38,612 bases of DNA from Apostichopus californicus (GCA_020650975.1 JAIPMN010071832.1:6237-44848), one strand, 5' to 3'. Counted from the first letter of the stretch, positions 1 to 9,899 are shown. The notes: generated by a model not told the origin, from the sequence alone. Numbers and translations: made by a program.

Positions 1-68
1 ATGTTCATTCTGGAACAAGTCAGATGTACCCTATTTTGAGTGCAATACCAACCCACCCCCCCCCCCCT

Positions 69-1341
69 CAGCATTGTTATGAACGCAGGATCCTGCGTCT
101 GGACGCAATTTTTTAGTCAGGGACGCAACACCTTCAAATTGCTTGCGTCCTGAGGACGCAAACGTTTTTTAGGGGAAACAAATCATCAGTACGCACACTC
201 ACAACTAGGCCTATGCAAAGCATAAAAACACCTTTGGAATGCACATTTTTCTTCTTTCTTTTCAAAACAACACACCTCAAAAGAAACAATACAATTTTCT
301 AGTCCTTTCAACAGATGGTTGGATTTGCTTGAAAAAAAATGAATCATAACAATCAACCGCAAAGTACAGAGTTAACAACACTCCCATTACAGAGATTTTC
401 ACGCTGAAAATATTCAATGAAGCGTTACCAAATTTCCTGTGATTTGATTTGCTAATAGTCAAAGTAAATGTGCAATCACACCACAGTTATTTCTTCTTCG
501 CAAACTTGCATACATTTTCGCGGTCCCTTCACATATTTTGGGAGTGCAAACTATATACTTCATACTTCGTCAAAAGTAGCCATTGGCACTTCAGTTTGTA
601 ATCGACATTGCGTAAAAATCTATTTAGGCTACATACTGTAATGTGAATGGGGTCGGAAATGGTTAGGGTTGGCCCGACTTTCCTATAGAGATATGGGGGA
701 AAGGGGAAAAAATTAACTTTGAAATATAATATAAAACTTAAGAATAAATTTGCATTGGGTAACTGTTAATGGTTAACTTACGAAAGAGCGTGAGGAGCTA
801 GTACAAGGCCTTTTAGAGATGTGTTCTTGTGTCGTCGAGATCTAAACGTAATATTTTCTACTTCATTTAAGGGCCTCAATAAATCAGTTAAAAGTGCGGT
901 ATTTTTATTCTTGCTTTTTCTCTCTTGACACTCGTTTTACTTCAATGAGGTTTCCGACATTCGTAGCTTATTCGTAGCCCACAACATTTTCATAGACGCT
1001 ATGTAAGGGAGTTGTATACCACGTAGAGATAATATGCACTGCATGATGCCTAGGCAAGCATATATGGTAACTAGTCTAAGGCAAAATATCCCGCTTCAGA
1101 ATTTGACAGTAATTTTATTGTATACGATTTACAGCTTTCATCATTTGACTTTTCCGTGCACTTGATAGACTTATCACTATAGGCTTCCGTTGCGCAAAAG
1201 CCAATGTGTTGTCAGGGGTCATTATAACTAAGTTTTGTGCGTTCCTGTAGAGGTTATTGTAAAGTGAATGTTTTCATGGGCAAACATTTTAAGACGTTGC
1301 GTCCCCGCTGACGCAACTCTAAAATCCTGGTAACAGTACTG
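69..1341. mobile_element. Non-autonomous hAT-like element, copy 1
   Basis: The left end reads CAGCATTGTTA and the right end, reverse-complemented, reads CAGTACTGTTA, giving short imperfect terminal inverted repeats beginning CAG as in many hAT-type elements. Both ends carry subterminal copies of GGACGCAA or its complement TTGCGTCC (about 80-165 and 1295-1320). A 16-bp perfect palindrome sits at 83-98. The right boundary is supported by the third copy near 24696, where similarity stops at the same CTG. No transposase-like coding sequence is visible inside. A clean 8-bp target duplication is not visible, because the left flank is a poly-C tract. Confidence 0.6.
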
Positions 1342-1582
1342 CCCCTTTAACACCTCCCCCTACTTCGACCATAACTTAAATGATTTAAATCACACCAAAC
1401 AATTATTCTGCAGAATGTCATATAGTTTCATTACTGAACTTTTAAACATTTTGTCAAAAATAGAACTTTGACATACCATATTAAGATACTTTAATGATTT
1501 TGAGGGTTATAAATTCTAAGGAGTTTTCTAAAACTGTTGTAGTAAACCACAGTTATTTAAATTTTCATTATGATACCAATGA

Positions 1583-4437
1583 CTATGATACAGTCAAACT
1601 CTTGGCCAATCTAAGGATTTTTTCATTTATTTTTTCACAGTCTACGCCAGTTAGAAGTTTCATTTCATTGTCGACTTCCTCAGTTAACAAGAAGGCAGGG
1701 TAAGATTGTAGCAGATCTCTGATGAGTGGTTTTGTAGCTATATAGACCCTTCTTTGTGGGTACGTTTTGGTCATCAAGGTCCCAATCAAGACTAGGTTTT
1801 ATGCATCTTTCTTGGACATTTCTTTCTGCATGTTCCTTGGTGTTTTTTAGGTAAGTTTCATCTTCAGTTGATGGGATTTCCAGTAAAAAAAATTGACTTC
1901 CCCCTTACATGTTTGTTAATGATACTACCTTTAGCAACTTCCTTTCCTTTACTTGGCCTGAGGTTATTCAATGAAAGGATCGGATTTTACATTATCATTG
2001 ATTTCATATTGTTGTCTATTGCAGCAGTCCATGCGTCATGGCCAGAACCAATGCGCTCTCTTGAGTGTGAATATTTGTAGATAAGCTGCTTGGCTACTTC
2101 TATTTTTATTCCATATTCTGTATCAATGACCTTCCTAGATTGACCAAATTCAACTAGTTCTTATGGTTTGCAAAACTGATTACCAGTTACTCCGCACATC
2201 TGCTGAAAACTTGAAGAATAAATCAGTGCCATTTTTTGGTGCAAAATCTAAAGAGAGCGTAATGTAATCAGAATATATACTATGCTTTGGGACCACAAAG
2301 TGACTATCAGGAACTTTGTAAGCACTTAAAGGGTAACAAGCTTTTAAACAGTCAATTTTTATAAGGCAGAAACCTTTTGCTTAAATTCATCTGTATGAGC
2401 TTACCTTTGAAATATCCTGGCTTGAATATGTTTCAACAATAAATCATATCTCATTCCCTATTGCTAGCAACACACTAGTGAGGCCAATGAACAGTTCACT
2501 CACATTGTCCGAAACCATAATACTACCATCCCCCTCTCATAGCCTATCCCACAAACCTGCACTGTGTAAAACACTTCAAATTCATTAACATTCATGTTTT
2601 TAATGCTGCCCAAACCAGCTACATCTGCATCTAAACAATTGTTAGTCAAATCAATTATATATTAAACTTCTGATTTCAAGAATAATTCATCAGACAGAAA
2701 CATCCCTGTTTCATTTTAACTCTGCTGGTGGTCGAACTTTTTGGACACATTGGCAATATATCTCAACTTTTAGTGTTTCAAATCTCATACACGAGATAGT
2801 TTTCAGTGGCACATATTTCAGTATTTGATCAGCATAATGCAACAGATAATGCTGTTTGTTACACTCTCTCCTCCTCAGGGAACAGCTGTTAGAAAGCAAG
2901 AAGTGATCTGCTATTACACTTTCTAGTATTGATATCATCTCATTAGAGAATACTGGAGCAAACCCCTGGTCAACTAGACGCGCACTACTATAACTATATG
3001 TCTTTTAGGACTAACAATAATTCCATATTTAGATTACTGTTAGGTAGTTGATCAGCCAACATATTGACATTCACATTGAGATCAGGTTTGATTTCTTCTC
3101 GTTTGTTCCTCTTATCCAAGGGAACAAATTTTCTTATGCAGGAGTTTCAATGCTTTGCAGTCAAGAAGCTATTTTCCTGGAACTTGTTCAGAACAAGGGA
3201 TAGTGCATATGGTAAACCCACCCATTGAGTCATGCATGATCTCTTGAGGACTTCCATTCATGCAGTGAAATGGTTTAATTTATTCAAAGGACATTCCCTG
3301 TAGATCCCATATGCTGAGAAAAGGGCAGGGTGTTGCTTTTCAAATTCCAAACGTGCATCATTTGTTTCTTTGCTCCTTAAGTTATATTCCTTAAGGCTAA
3401 ACTTACTTTAAATATCATCACTTGTACCCATACAGTGTCTTCAAATCCTTTGTGTCTTGCCACCACTAAAACATTCAGAAATCCCCTAACATGTAATTCA
3501 GACGAAGGATATCACCAACTAGCAAAGAAATTGAACCATATAATTTCTCAGGTTCATGTAACAATCTTAGTCCAACTGTTTCCAATAAATCGAAGTCAAT
3601 TTAGAAAGGTTATAGCACTCTTTGATAGCCAAATTCTTTCAAGTCCTTACCTTTACATACTATAGCAAGCTAAATAACATGTAGAGATGTACTTTTCTTA
3701 GGTGGCAGACTCCCAATAACATAGTAAAAGTAAGCAAGCTTATGCTTTTGCTTTAGACAACAAGGAGGGTTTACCACTTTTACGTCATCAAAATTAAGAA
3801 TAAAATGAAGCGACGTAGGGTTTTGACTAAAGACGGCATGTTCCTGAAATTCTCCAACATTTGTAGACTGCAACGCCCCTCCATCATCTATTTCATCATA
3901 AATTTCGTGTTAGGTTGTCGTTAAAATGGTGAGTACACGAATGAAATCTAGAAGAATTGGAAGTACCGTAAGTATTGTTACATTTTCAAATGGGCATTCA
4001 ACTAAAATGCCAGTTTGCATGTGTAGCTGAAGATGTCTACATATTACTGCCGGGGTCCATTACTATGCTAGAATCACACACAGGGCATTTGGTTTCACAC
4101 CAGTGCTTTCTCTGGGAATCATCACCCCGCAAGATTTATGTGTGTTTCTTAAGTACATGAATTTTTAAATTGCCAAACGTTTGAATGAAGCAACACAACC
4201 ATCTATACCACACTGAATGTGAAATTTCATAGAAATAGAGTGGTTTATCTGAACATGATGTAGGAATGCATGTATGGAATCTGCCTGAAAAGAGGAAGAA
4301 TTGGGCAAGAAAACATGGCAAGTATCTGAAATATGCATGAATTGAACCTTTTTCTCAGTCACAAATAGTATAGAAGAACGAAACTCATACAAGAAGCTCA
4401 GCATCTCAGCATCTTTCGCCTGCATGTGTACTGACAC
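1583..4437 (-). pseudogene. C2H2 zinc-finger / SAMD3-like transposon-associated gene, broken copy 1
   Basis: Read on the minus strand, fragments appear in the order expected for a family I recall as expanded in fish and invertebrate genomes and often named SAMD3-like or uncharacterised. First comes a C2H2 finger (CGIDGC, then H-x4-H in a shifted frame, about 4215-4140). Next is the segment FDDVKVVNP with KHKLAYFYYVIGSLPPK (about 3800-3690), then a segment near 2985-2711 (DQGFAPVFSNEM, KQHYLLHYADQI, CMRFETLK). A short piece near 2080-1870 matches the copy-2 stretch holding KYPHSRELIGSGHDAW. Last is RRVYIATKPLIRDLLQSYP (about 1750-1690). Frameshifts, stops and deletions separate the pieces, so no intact product is expected. 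The family's biochemical role is unknown to me; its copy number suggests a mobile-element origin. Family assignment is from memory. Confidence 0.6.
2690..2985 (-). CDS. Conserved exon-like segment of the SAMD3-like family (fragment)
   Basis: This is an open stretch of roughly 90 codons on the minus strand containing FAPVFSNEMISILESVIADH, then HYLLHYADQILKYVPL and CMRFETLKVE, ending PPAELK-stop. The pattern resembles the conserved region in the transposon-associated C2H2/SAMD3-like family that carries HYxLHY and CMRFExKH motifs. The equivalent stretch in the second block (35630-35930) is almost identical at DNA level, with one changed residue over the shared 75 codons, whereas flanking non-coding sequence differs far more. 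It may be a remnant exon or a recently converted tract. There is no independent start-codon context or splice evidence, so it should not be read as a complete gene. Confidence 0.4.
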
Positions 4438-4439
4438 AC

Positions 4440-5240
4440 GTTGTATCGATTTTTGAACATATTTTCATCCACTCTTCATTTCCCCCCGTCTGAATCTCCC
4501 AACCTAACACCCTCCCCAACTTATTCCAAAGGCTCAATATACACTGATGTGAAACAGTTAATTCCCTTATTTTTCAGGTTTCGGTTTTTTATAATAAGGA
4601 AGTCGTTGAGAATTTGCCAATATTCTGGTTTAAGGTTAGAATATAGGACCGTTTACCACGTTAACTTAGTCTGTCGCAACTATATGAAATACGCTACAAT
4701 GTTATTCGCCTTTTACAGACTTTTATTGGACATGTTAGAAGGGACAAACAATAATGGCCACTTACTTAATAGACGTTAGATTGAGGGGGAGGGAGGGTGA
4801 TATCGGTTATGTAAATATATGGATGATCTGTAGACTTTACAGGCCGATCACCTATATTGATTTTACGTCAACCCCCACCCCTCGCCTCCTCTCCTGCCTT
4901 TTTCCGTGCCTGAAATTCGATGTATTTATTAAATTACGTCATGACATTCAAGATAATATTCAATAACGTTCAGTAAGACAAAAAGGAAAATCTCTCTAAA
5001 CTGCTTTTAGTTCAATACTGGACTTAAAAATCACGCGATATGGTTTATATAAGAGGTCAAGGGTTAGTGGGCATAATTTCTTATTTTATTCTTTGTTGGA
5101 CCACCAGCTCAGATCAAGCCTGTCATCCTCTCTATATAGCAGTTATCCATCATTTACCTCTTCTGTGCTCCACATTTGTGCGTTTAGCATATGATATTCA
5201 GTTGAGAATTTGTTTCATCTTCTAATCAAAGTCATAGCAT
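4440..5240. other. No recognisable gene
   Basis: Open frames here are short, overlapping and low in complexity, with C-rich stretches at 4480-4530 and 4865-4900. I recognise no domain, RNA gene or repeat boundary. The stretch lies between the end of duplicated block 1 and the gypsy element and may include decayed 5' parts of the latter. Confidence 0.4.
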
Positions 5241-5756
5241 TTCGTTGTCTTTTAAATTATCTCAAAGGGTCCCCTGTTTGAAATTTGTGTCATCACTGCA
5301 CGCTTCGTTGACCTGCCAGCGACTCAGCATACAAAGACACGTATCGATTTACATCAGGAACAAGATGATATCGTCCGTACATTCCATCATTACCTTTGTG
5401 GCAACGGTTTACTTTGTTCACAGATCACAAACTAATACAATATTTGTTAGGGCCCAATAAGGAATTACAGTTTTAGCTGCATCACGACTACAACGATGGG
5501 CTATTTTACTCAGTGCTTATGAATATGATATTAAATATCGTACTCCTAAGCAAAATGCAAACGTGGATTGTCTGTCCAGATTGCCAACTTTGAGTAACAT
5601 AACTAAAGTTTCTTGGAAGATTGTTCATGAATTTACCGTTTTGTGGACTAAGAAAGCTACAAAATTGAATAAAACTCAAATCAATAACTTTCCTGTGAAT
5701 GCTAAGAAGATTGGCAAGGCAACAAACAATGGCAAATCCTATCTAAAGTTAAACAT

Positions 5757-6436
5757 TTGGTGATGTATGGCTGGCCGGTCCAAAGTAATATAGGTCCATA
5801 TAGCATGCCATATTTTAACAAGAGGGATGAACTATCTGTTGAGGGCAATTGTCTACTTTGGGGACTCCGTGTAATCATTCCACAAAAATACCAGCAGTTT
5901 ATTCTAAATGAACTGCATAAAAGTCACCCTGGGATAGTTAAAATGGATTCTCTGGCACAGATGCACGTTTTTTGGCCTGGTTTAAACCACCAAATAGAAG
6001 AGTTAGTTGCCACATGCAGTGCCTGTCAGTCTGTTCTAGCCGCACCCCCAACTGCACCCGTGAATGTTTGGAAATGGCCAACAAGGCCATGGCAACGACT
6101 TCACGTAGACTTTGCAGGCCCACTTTTAAGGCATATGTTTCTTATCATTATCGATGCTCACTCGACATGGCCAGAAGTCATTGTCATGAAATCTACTTTA
6201 CAACTACTAAAACGATCGCCGAATTGAGAACTATATTTGCCAGATTTGGTCTTGCAAGGGAATTAGTATCCGATAATGGACCTCAAATCATGGCCGAAGA
6301 ACTCCAGCATTTTCTCAAACAAAATGGAATTCGGCGCGTTAGGTCTGCAGTAAAGCACCCTGCGTTAAACGGTGAAGCCGAAAGATTTGATGGTACTTTC
6401 AAAAGGGCAATGAAAAAGGTCAAATTTGAATCTGGT
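5757..6436 (+). pseudogene. Gypsy integrase: H2C2 zinc finger and DDE core, frameshifted
   Basis: The zinc-binding region is intact: HKSHPGI supplies the two His and CSACQ supplies the two Cys. The catalytic core follows, with the first Asp in HVDFAGP and a second conserved block IDAHSTWPEV. The frame then changes at about 6180-6225, after which SDNGPQ supplies the second Asp and the Glu lies in GEAERFDGTFKRAMKK. This is the DDE arrangement of retrotransposon integrases, which join element DNA to the host chromosome. The frameshift plus the later transposon insertion make the gene non-functional. The reading frame resumes exactly after the insertion at 7049. Confidence 0.88.
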
Positions 6437-6444
6437 AACATTCA
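6437..6444. repeat. 8-bp target-site duplication, left copy (AACATTCA)
   Basis: AACATTCA here is repeated exactly at 7049-7056 across the foldback element. Removing one copy and the element joins the gypsy integrase frame (GNIQ to NIQVKLHR), which makes chance repetition unlikely. Confidence 0.88.
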
Positions 6445-7048
6445 GGGGGAATTCCACGAGACCAAAAGTCCGCGAGACCGAAGGTCCGCGAGACCGAATT
6501 TCCGTGAACATATGGTCCGCGAGACCGATGGTCTATGCATGGTCCATCGATAGGCATAACTAGACTTTTTTATTAGAGGGGCTTCAGGGCGGGTCAAAGA
6601 GATTAACAAGGGGGCAGCATTGTTTAAAATAGGGTATCGATATATCTAATTATTAAGTTATATTGTATTCTCATAGCCTATTTCATTTGGGGCAGCAGGG
6701 GGCGGAGGTGGGGAGGAGCGAGACTTTTGAGAGCGGGGGCTTTCGCCCCTTTCAACCCCCTTCTGGTTACGCCACTGGTGGAGGCGTAGTATCAATGCAA
6801 GCCGTCCCAGCCCCCTTGCGTATAAGTCACTGGTATCCAATATGAAAAAAAATGGCTGTAAATTCTTTTTAATTACGCGCTTTATCAACGTAATATTACC
6901 GGTAGTAATATTTGTCTTACCACTATCATAGGCCTTGTAATTGTTTCGGTCTCGCGGACCTTCGGTCTCGCGGACCTAGAAGACCTTCGGTGTCGCGGAC
7001 CCTTTTTAATTTCGGTCTCGCAGACCTTCGGTCTCGTGGGCTGTAACC
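6445..7048. mobile_element. 604-bp foldback-type DNA transposon with arrays of GGTCCGCGAGACCGAA
   Basis: Both ends carry arrays of a 16-bp unit in opposite orientation. Units GGTCCGCGAGACCGAA lie at 6468-6498 and 6514-6529 on the left. Their complement TTCGGTCTCGCGGACC lies at 6945-6960, 6961-6976, 6986-7001, 7011-7026 and 7027-7040 on the right. The outermost parts share CCACGAGACC as terminal inverted repeat (6454-6463; complement 7031-7040). The element is bounded by 8-bp duplications. No transposase is encoded, so it is non-autonomous. The interior contains a C/G-rich piece ending CTGGTTACGCCACTGG (6761-6776), possibly a remnant of another element. An 8-bp duplication is seen with hAT, P and some other superfamilies; I cannot choose between them. 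Confidence 0.82.
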
Positions 7049-7056
7049 AACATTCA
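7049..7056. repeat. 8-bp target-site duplication, right copy (AACATTCA)
   Basis: Identical to 6437-6444. The gypsy integrase reading frame continues from this octamer as NIQVKLHRF, a stop, then LSYRTTTHS. Confidence 0.88.
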
Positions 7057-7179
7057 AGTTAAACTGCATAGATTTTGATTGTCTTATAGAACTACTACAC
7101 ATTCGTTTACCAGCGAAACGCCGGCAAAATTGCTCTTGAAAAGATGATTACATACTCGATTATCAGTCATTACGTCCCC

Positions 7180-7462
7180 GTTCTGGCGTAGTGACGAATG
7201 TTCAAAATGTGAGTTTTGAGAAAACGCGCTTTAAAGATTTTCATATTTTGACTTTAGTATAGCGTAATTGAAAAAGGATCTTTTGTACCGAAAGGTGTCA
7301 ATATTTTAAATATAACAAATAGAACTTTGAGTTCTCATGTTTGTTGCTGATCGAAAAATTTCTTACAAAGTAGTAATTTTAGTGTAAACATATTCGTCAA
7401 TATGTCATGTCATTTTCAGTTAATTTTAGACATTCGTCACACATTCGCCACTATGCTAGAAC
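7180..7462. mobile_element. 0.28-kb MITE-like element with ~21-bp terminal inverted repeats
   Basis: The left end (7181-7201, containing GCGTAGTGACGAATGT) and the reverse complement of 7441-7461 (containing GCATAGTGGCGAATGT) match at 18 of 21 positions. The interior is AT-rich and non-coding. The motif ATTCGTCAC recurs near the right end (7432-7440) and again just outside (7494-7502). No obvious target duplication is seen. It sits where the gypsy integrase similarity ends, so it may have inserted into that element. Confidence 0.55.
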
Positions 7463-7609
7463 TAAATTTTGAAGTTTCGTCCTGTCACAGACTTGTATTC
7501 GTCACTTTTGTGTGTAGTAGCCATAGGGTACACCGTGAATGTTCACTGTCACATGGGGAGAGAAAGGGGGGGTAGGTGGAATAACCTTACGATAGAAGAA
7601 AATAATCGA

Positions 7610-8045
7610 AGGGGTGGTACATTGGTCTTATTAATTTTAAAAAAGAACGTCCACGGTTTACTTTAATGTATAAAATAGACAAGGAATGGGTTATACGCAG
7701 GTATCAACATACGTGTTTTAGTATGTTTCTCTTGAGTGGCATGGATGGAGTCGGTAGGTGGTATATAGGGCAAGGAGAGCCGGCTGTTGAAAGGGTGGTA
7801 TATTGGTCTTATTAATTTTAAAAAGAACGCCCACGTTTTGTTGCAATGTATAAAATAGACAAGGAATTTGTATGGGTTATGGTTGGATGTAAGTGTTTTA
7901 GTATGTTTTTCTTGGGTGAAATGGAGGGTGTCGGATAGAGAGATGTTGAGGTAGGGAGGGCAAGGAGGGCCGGCTGCTGAAAGGGTGATTTTAAAAGAAC
8001 CCCCACCATTTTCTACAATGTATAAAATATACAAGGTATATGATG
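7610..8045. repeat. Tandem duplication, ~181-bp period, 2.3 copies
   Basis: The block starting ATTGGTCTTATTAATTTTAA at 7621 recurs at 7802, and its later part recurs again near 7988 as a shortened unit. Shared landmarks are AATGTATAAAATA, GTGTTTTAGTATGTTT and GGGCAAGGAG-GCCGGCTG. Copies differ by scattered substitutions and small indels. Minus-strand translation of the array gives repetitive peptide without any known domain, so I treat it as non-coding. Confidence 0.8.
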
Positions 8046-8270
8046 AAATGTGAGCACATGCAGTTGCAAAAATAATAGTTCCAGTGGCGTAATCTGTTAA
8101 GTCGGAACTCTTATAAAGCACACAGACTACGGAAAATTGTGTGCAATTCTTCATTTTCAAGTTAGTGTATCACGTGAAATGTCTCTGACAATAGTTTCTT
8201 AGTATCCTTCAAACGCTTTGGGAAGCTTTTCCACTATACTATCCCCTTAAACGGAATGTGAAATTTTATT

Positions 8271-8548
8271 ACGCTCACAGGCACATTCATAATATCCAAC
8301 CCAACAACTGTGCCATTGTTCAAGTGTTTCCAAGTTGTACTATAGTATGTTGTTCCTTCTTTTTATTTCCTTCCAGTATACATATAAAAAAAATCTTACG
8401 CTCACAGGCACATTCATAATATCCAACCCAACCTCGTGTGAAACCTCAGATTTAAAGAAGGAAACAACTGTGCCATTGTTCAAGTGTTTCCAAGTTGTAC
8501 TGTAGTATGTTGTTCCTTCTTTTTATTTCCTTCCAGTATACATATAAA
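8271..8548. repeat. Tandem duplication, 127-bp offset
   Basis: ACGCTCACAGGCACATTCAT starts at 8271 and at 8398, and both copies run to CCAGTATACATATAAAA. The second copy has about 32 extra bases after CCAACCCAACC (containing GTGTGAAACCTCAGA). Otherwise the copies are nearly identical, differing at CTATAG/CTGTAG, so the event is recent or the copies are being homogenised. Confidence 0.85.
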
Positions 8549-8577
8549 ATTTATAGAGAGGAGTCATATAATACCTC

Positions 8578-8692
8578 AAGAAGAAGAATAACTCATATAA
8601 AAGTTTTTTTTTTAAGATGATAGGATACCAAACAGTCCAAGAATAACTAATATAAAAAGGGAGAAAATGTCAAGATGATAGGATATCATATA
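8578..8692. repeat. Short tandem duplication, ~60-bp period
   Basis: AAGAATAACTCATATAAAA followed by AAGATGATAGGATAC (8583-8630) recurs as AAGAATAACTAATATAAAAA followed by AAGATGATAGGATAT (8640-8690). It is non-coding and AT-rich. Confidence 0.65.
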
Positions 8693-9170
8693 AAATACAT
8701 CTACTAATACAAAAGTTAATACATAAAACGATATAACAAACAGACTGCAACAAACATTCTAAGTGCTCGAATGGAATGTGTAAAACAGCACGGTAAATAA
8801 ATGAGTTGCTGTAAACTTACGTTCGGTATTTTGTGTGGATTTCTTAGATTTCTGCTCGATTTGTGCAGGAGACTTTTAAGTACAGTATACAAAGGGTTAT
8901 TCTGATCACTGTTAATCGTATTAGCAATTCTTGTAAACTCAGGTCTTGCAGCAGCATTTACTTTTTCTAAAAGTATATTGTATTCTAAATTAATATAGCT
9001 GATGTGTATTTAAGAAATTTCATTCTTCTTTTCTTTGCTTTTTTTGCAATATCAAATGGTACCAGACAGACACTGTATAGATCACATGTGCCAGGATAGA
9101 TACATCAACATAATAAATATTACAACTCTCCTTCTTGAATTGTTGTGTAAAACACGTTTTTCACAATTTA
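8693..9170. other. No recognisable gene
   Basis: AT-rich sequence with no substantial open frame, RNA gene or repeat boundary that I can identify. Confidence 0.5.
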
Positions 9171-9179
9171 ACCCCTGTT

Positions 9180-9890
9180 GAACTCAAACGACCATTGACT
9201 TCCCACCACAACATCAGGCTTTTGTACTAAATGTGGTACAATTACATACCGAATATGCGATCTGTCCAAGCTTGCCTTGTTATGCTTAGGGAGGTGCGTT
9301 AGTGTAGAGAGACAGGTAAGACGGGAGTGAAGAAAATGGTTGGCGTTTGTTGACAAATTCTTTTGACCTCCAACCAAAAGCAGTAATAGGCGCCTTAAAT
9401 TTGATATGGTATATCTACAAACCAAGTATAAGTTCTGTCCAAGGTTTCTACTTGCAATATCATGTTTAAAAGGCTTTCAAAATTGGACCTGTTGTCCCCA
9501 AATGGTCTTTGACCTCCACCAAAATCAATAGGCTTCGTTTACTCAATGTTACACCTTTAACCAAGTATGAGATCTGTCCAAGCTCCCAAGTGAGATATCA
9601 TGTTAACAAGGTTTGCAAAATTTGACCTCTGATAACCCCAAATGACCTTTGACCTCCCACAAAACATATCGGCTTCTTGTACTAGTGTGGTTCATATACC
9701 TATTAAATATGAGATCTGCCCAAGCTTATCTTCTTAAGAATCGTGTTTACAAGGTTTTCACAATTTGACATCCAGTGACCCGAAATGATCTCCACAAAAA
9801 AAAACAATAGGCTTCTTGTACTCAATATGGTTCTTCTACAAACCAAGTATGAAGTATTGGTTTGGCCTTCTCTTCTTCAGATATCGTGTT
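9180..9890. repeat. Degenerate tandem array, ~145-bp period, ~5 units
   Basis: Units share, in order, a TTTGACCTCC core, GGCTTCTTGTACTCAATRTGGT, ACCAAGTATGAGATCTGTCC and ATATCATGTTTACAAGG. The TTTGACCTCC landmarks lie at about 9363, 9509 and 9649, with weaker matches near 9190 and 9785. Divergence between units is considerable, so the array is old. One unit (9643-9655) contains TGACCT-T-TGACCT, on the minus strand AGGTCA-A-AGGTCA, a perfect DR1 nuclear-receptor site. Confidence 0.7.
9643..9655 (-). promoter_or_regulatory. Perfect DR1 nuclear-receptor half-site pair
   Basis: The minus strand reads AGGTCA, one spacer base, AGGTCA. This is the consensus bound by RXR heterodimers, HNF4 and COUP-TF-type receptors. 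It sits in a repeat unit and no gene is seen within several kilobases, so actual regulatory use is unproven. Confidence 0.35.
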
Positions 9891-9899
9891 TACAAGCTA

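Larger units (their letters stand above)
1..4437. repeat. Large duplicated block, copy 1 (partner 31711-37775)
   Basis: The first bases of the window match the sequence from 31711 onward, and the match continues collinearly to about 4360 (37775 in the partner). Both copies hold the same two components in the same order and orientation: a short hAT-like element, then minus-strand coding debris of a C2H2/SAMD3-like gene. Relative to copy 2, this copy lacks about 915 bp at the junction near 1589, about 560 bp near 2130 and about 450 bp near 3852. It has about 200 bp extra at 2158-2360. The left edge is cut by the window, so the true start is unknown. Shared composite content favours segmental duplication over two independent insertions. 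Confidence 0.85.
5245..7180 (+). mobile_element. Ty3/gypsy-type LTR retrotransposon fragment (RNase H-integrase), degenerate and interrupted
   Basis: Read across three frames, the segment gives the end of a reverse transcriptase/RNase H region: HQEQDDIVRTFHHYLCG, then FTLFTDHKLIQYLLGPNK, then ASRLQRWAILLSAYEYDIKY and NVDCLSRLP at 5493-5590. It continues into a gypsy-type integrase (5860-6436) and, after a foldback insertion at 6445-7048, into the integrase C-terminal part (7049-7147: LSYRTTTHS and ETPAKLL). Frameshifts occur near 5410, 5470, 5760 and 6190, and in-frame stops at about 7076 and 7145. Gag, protease, most of the reverse transcriptase and both LTRs are not recognisable, so the element cannot be autonomous. 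Confidence 0.88.

Noticed and set aside
7663..8160. 165-residue minus-strand open frame as a gene
   Set aside because: It is created by the 181-bp tandem duplication; the peptide repeats itself and has no recognisable domain.
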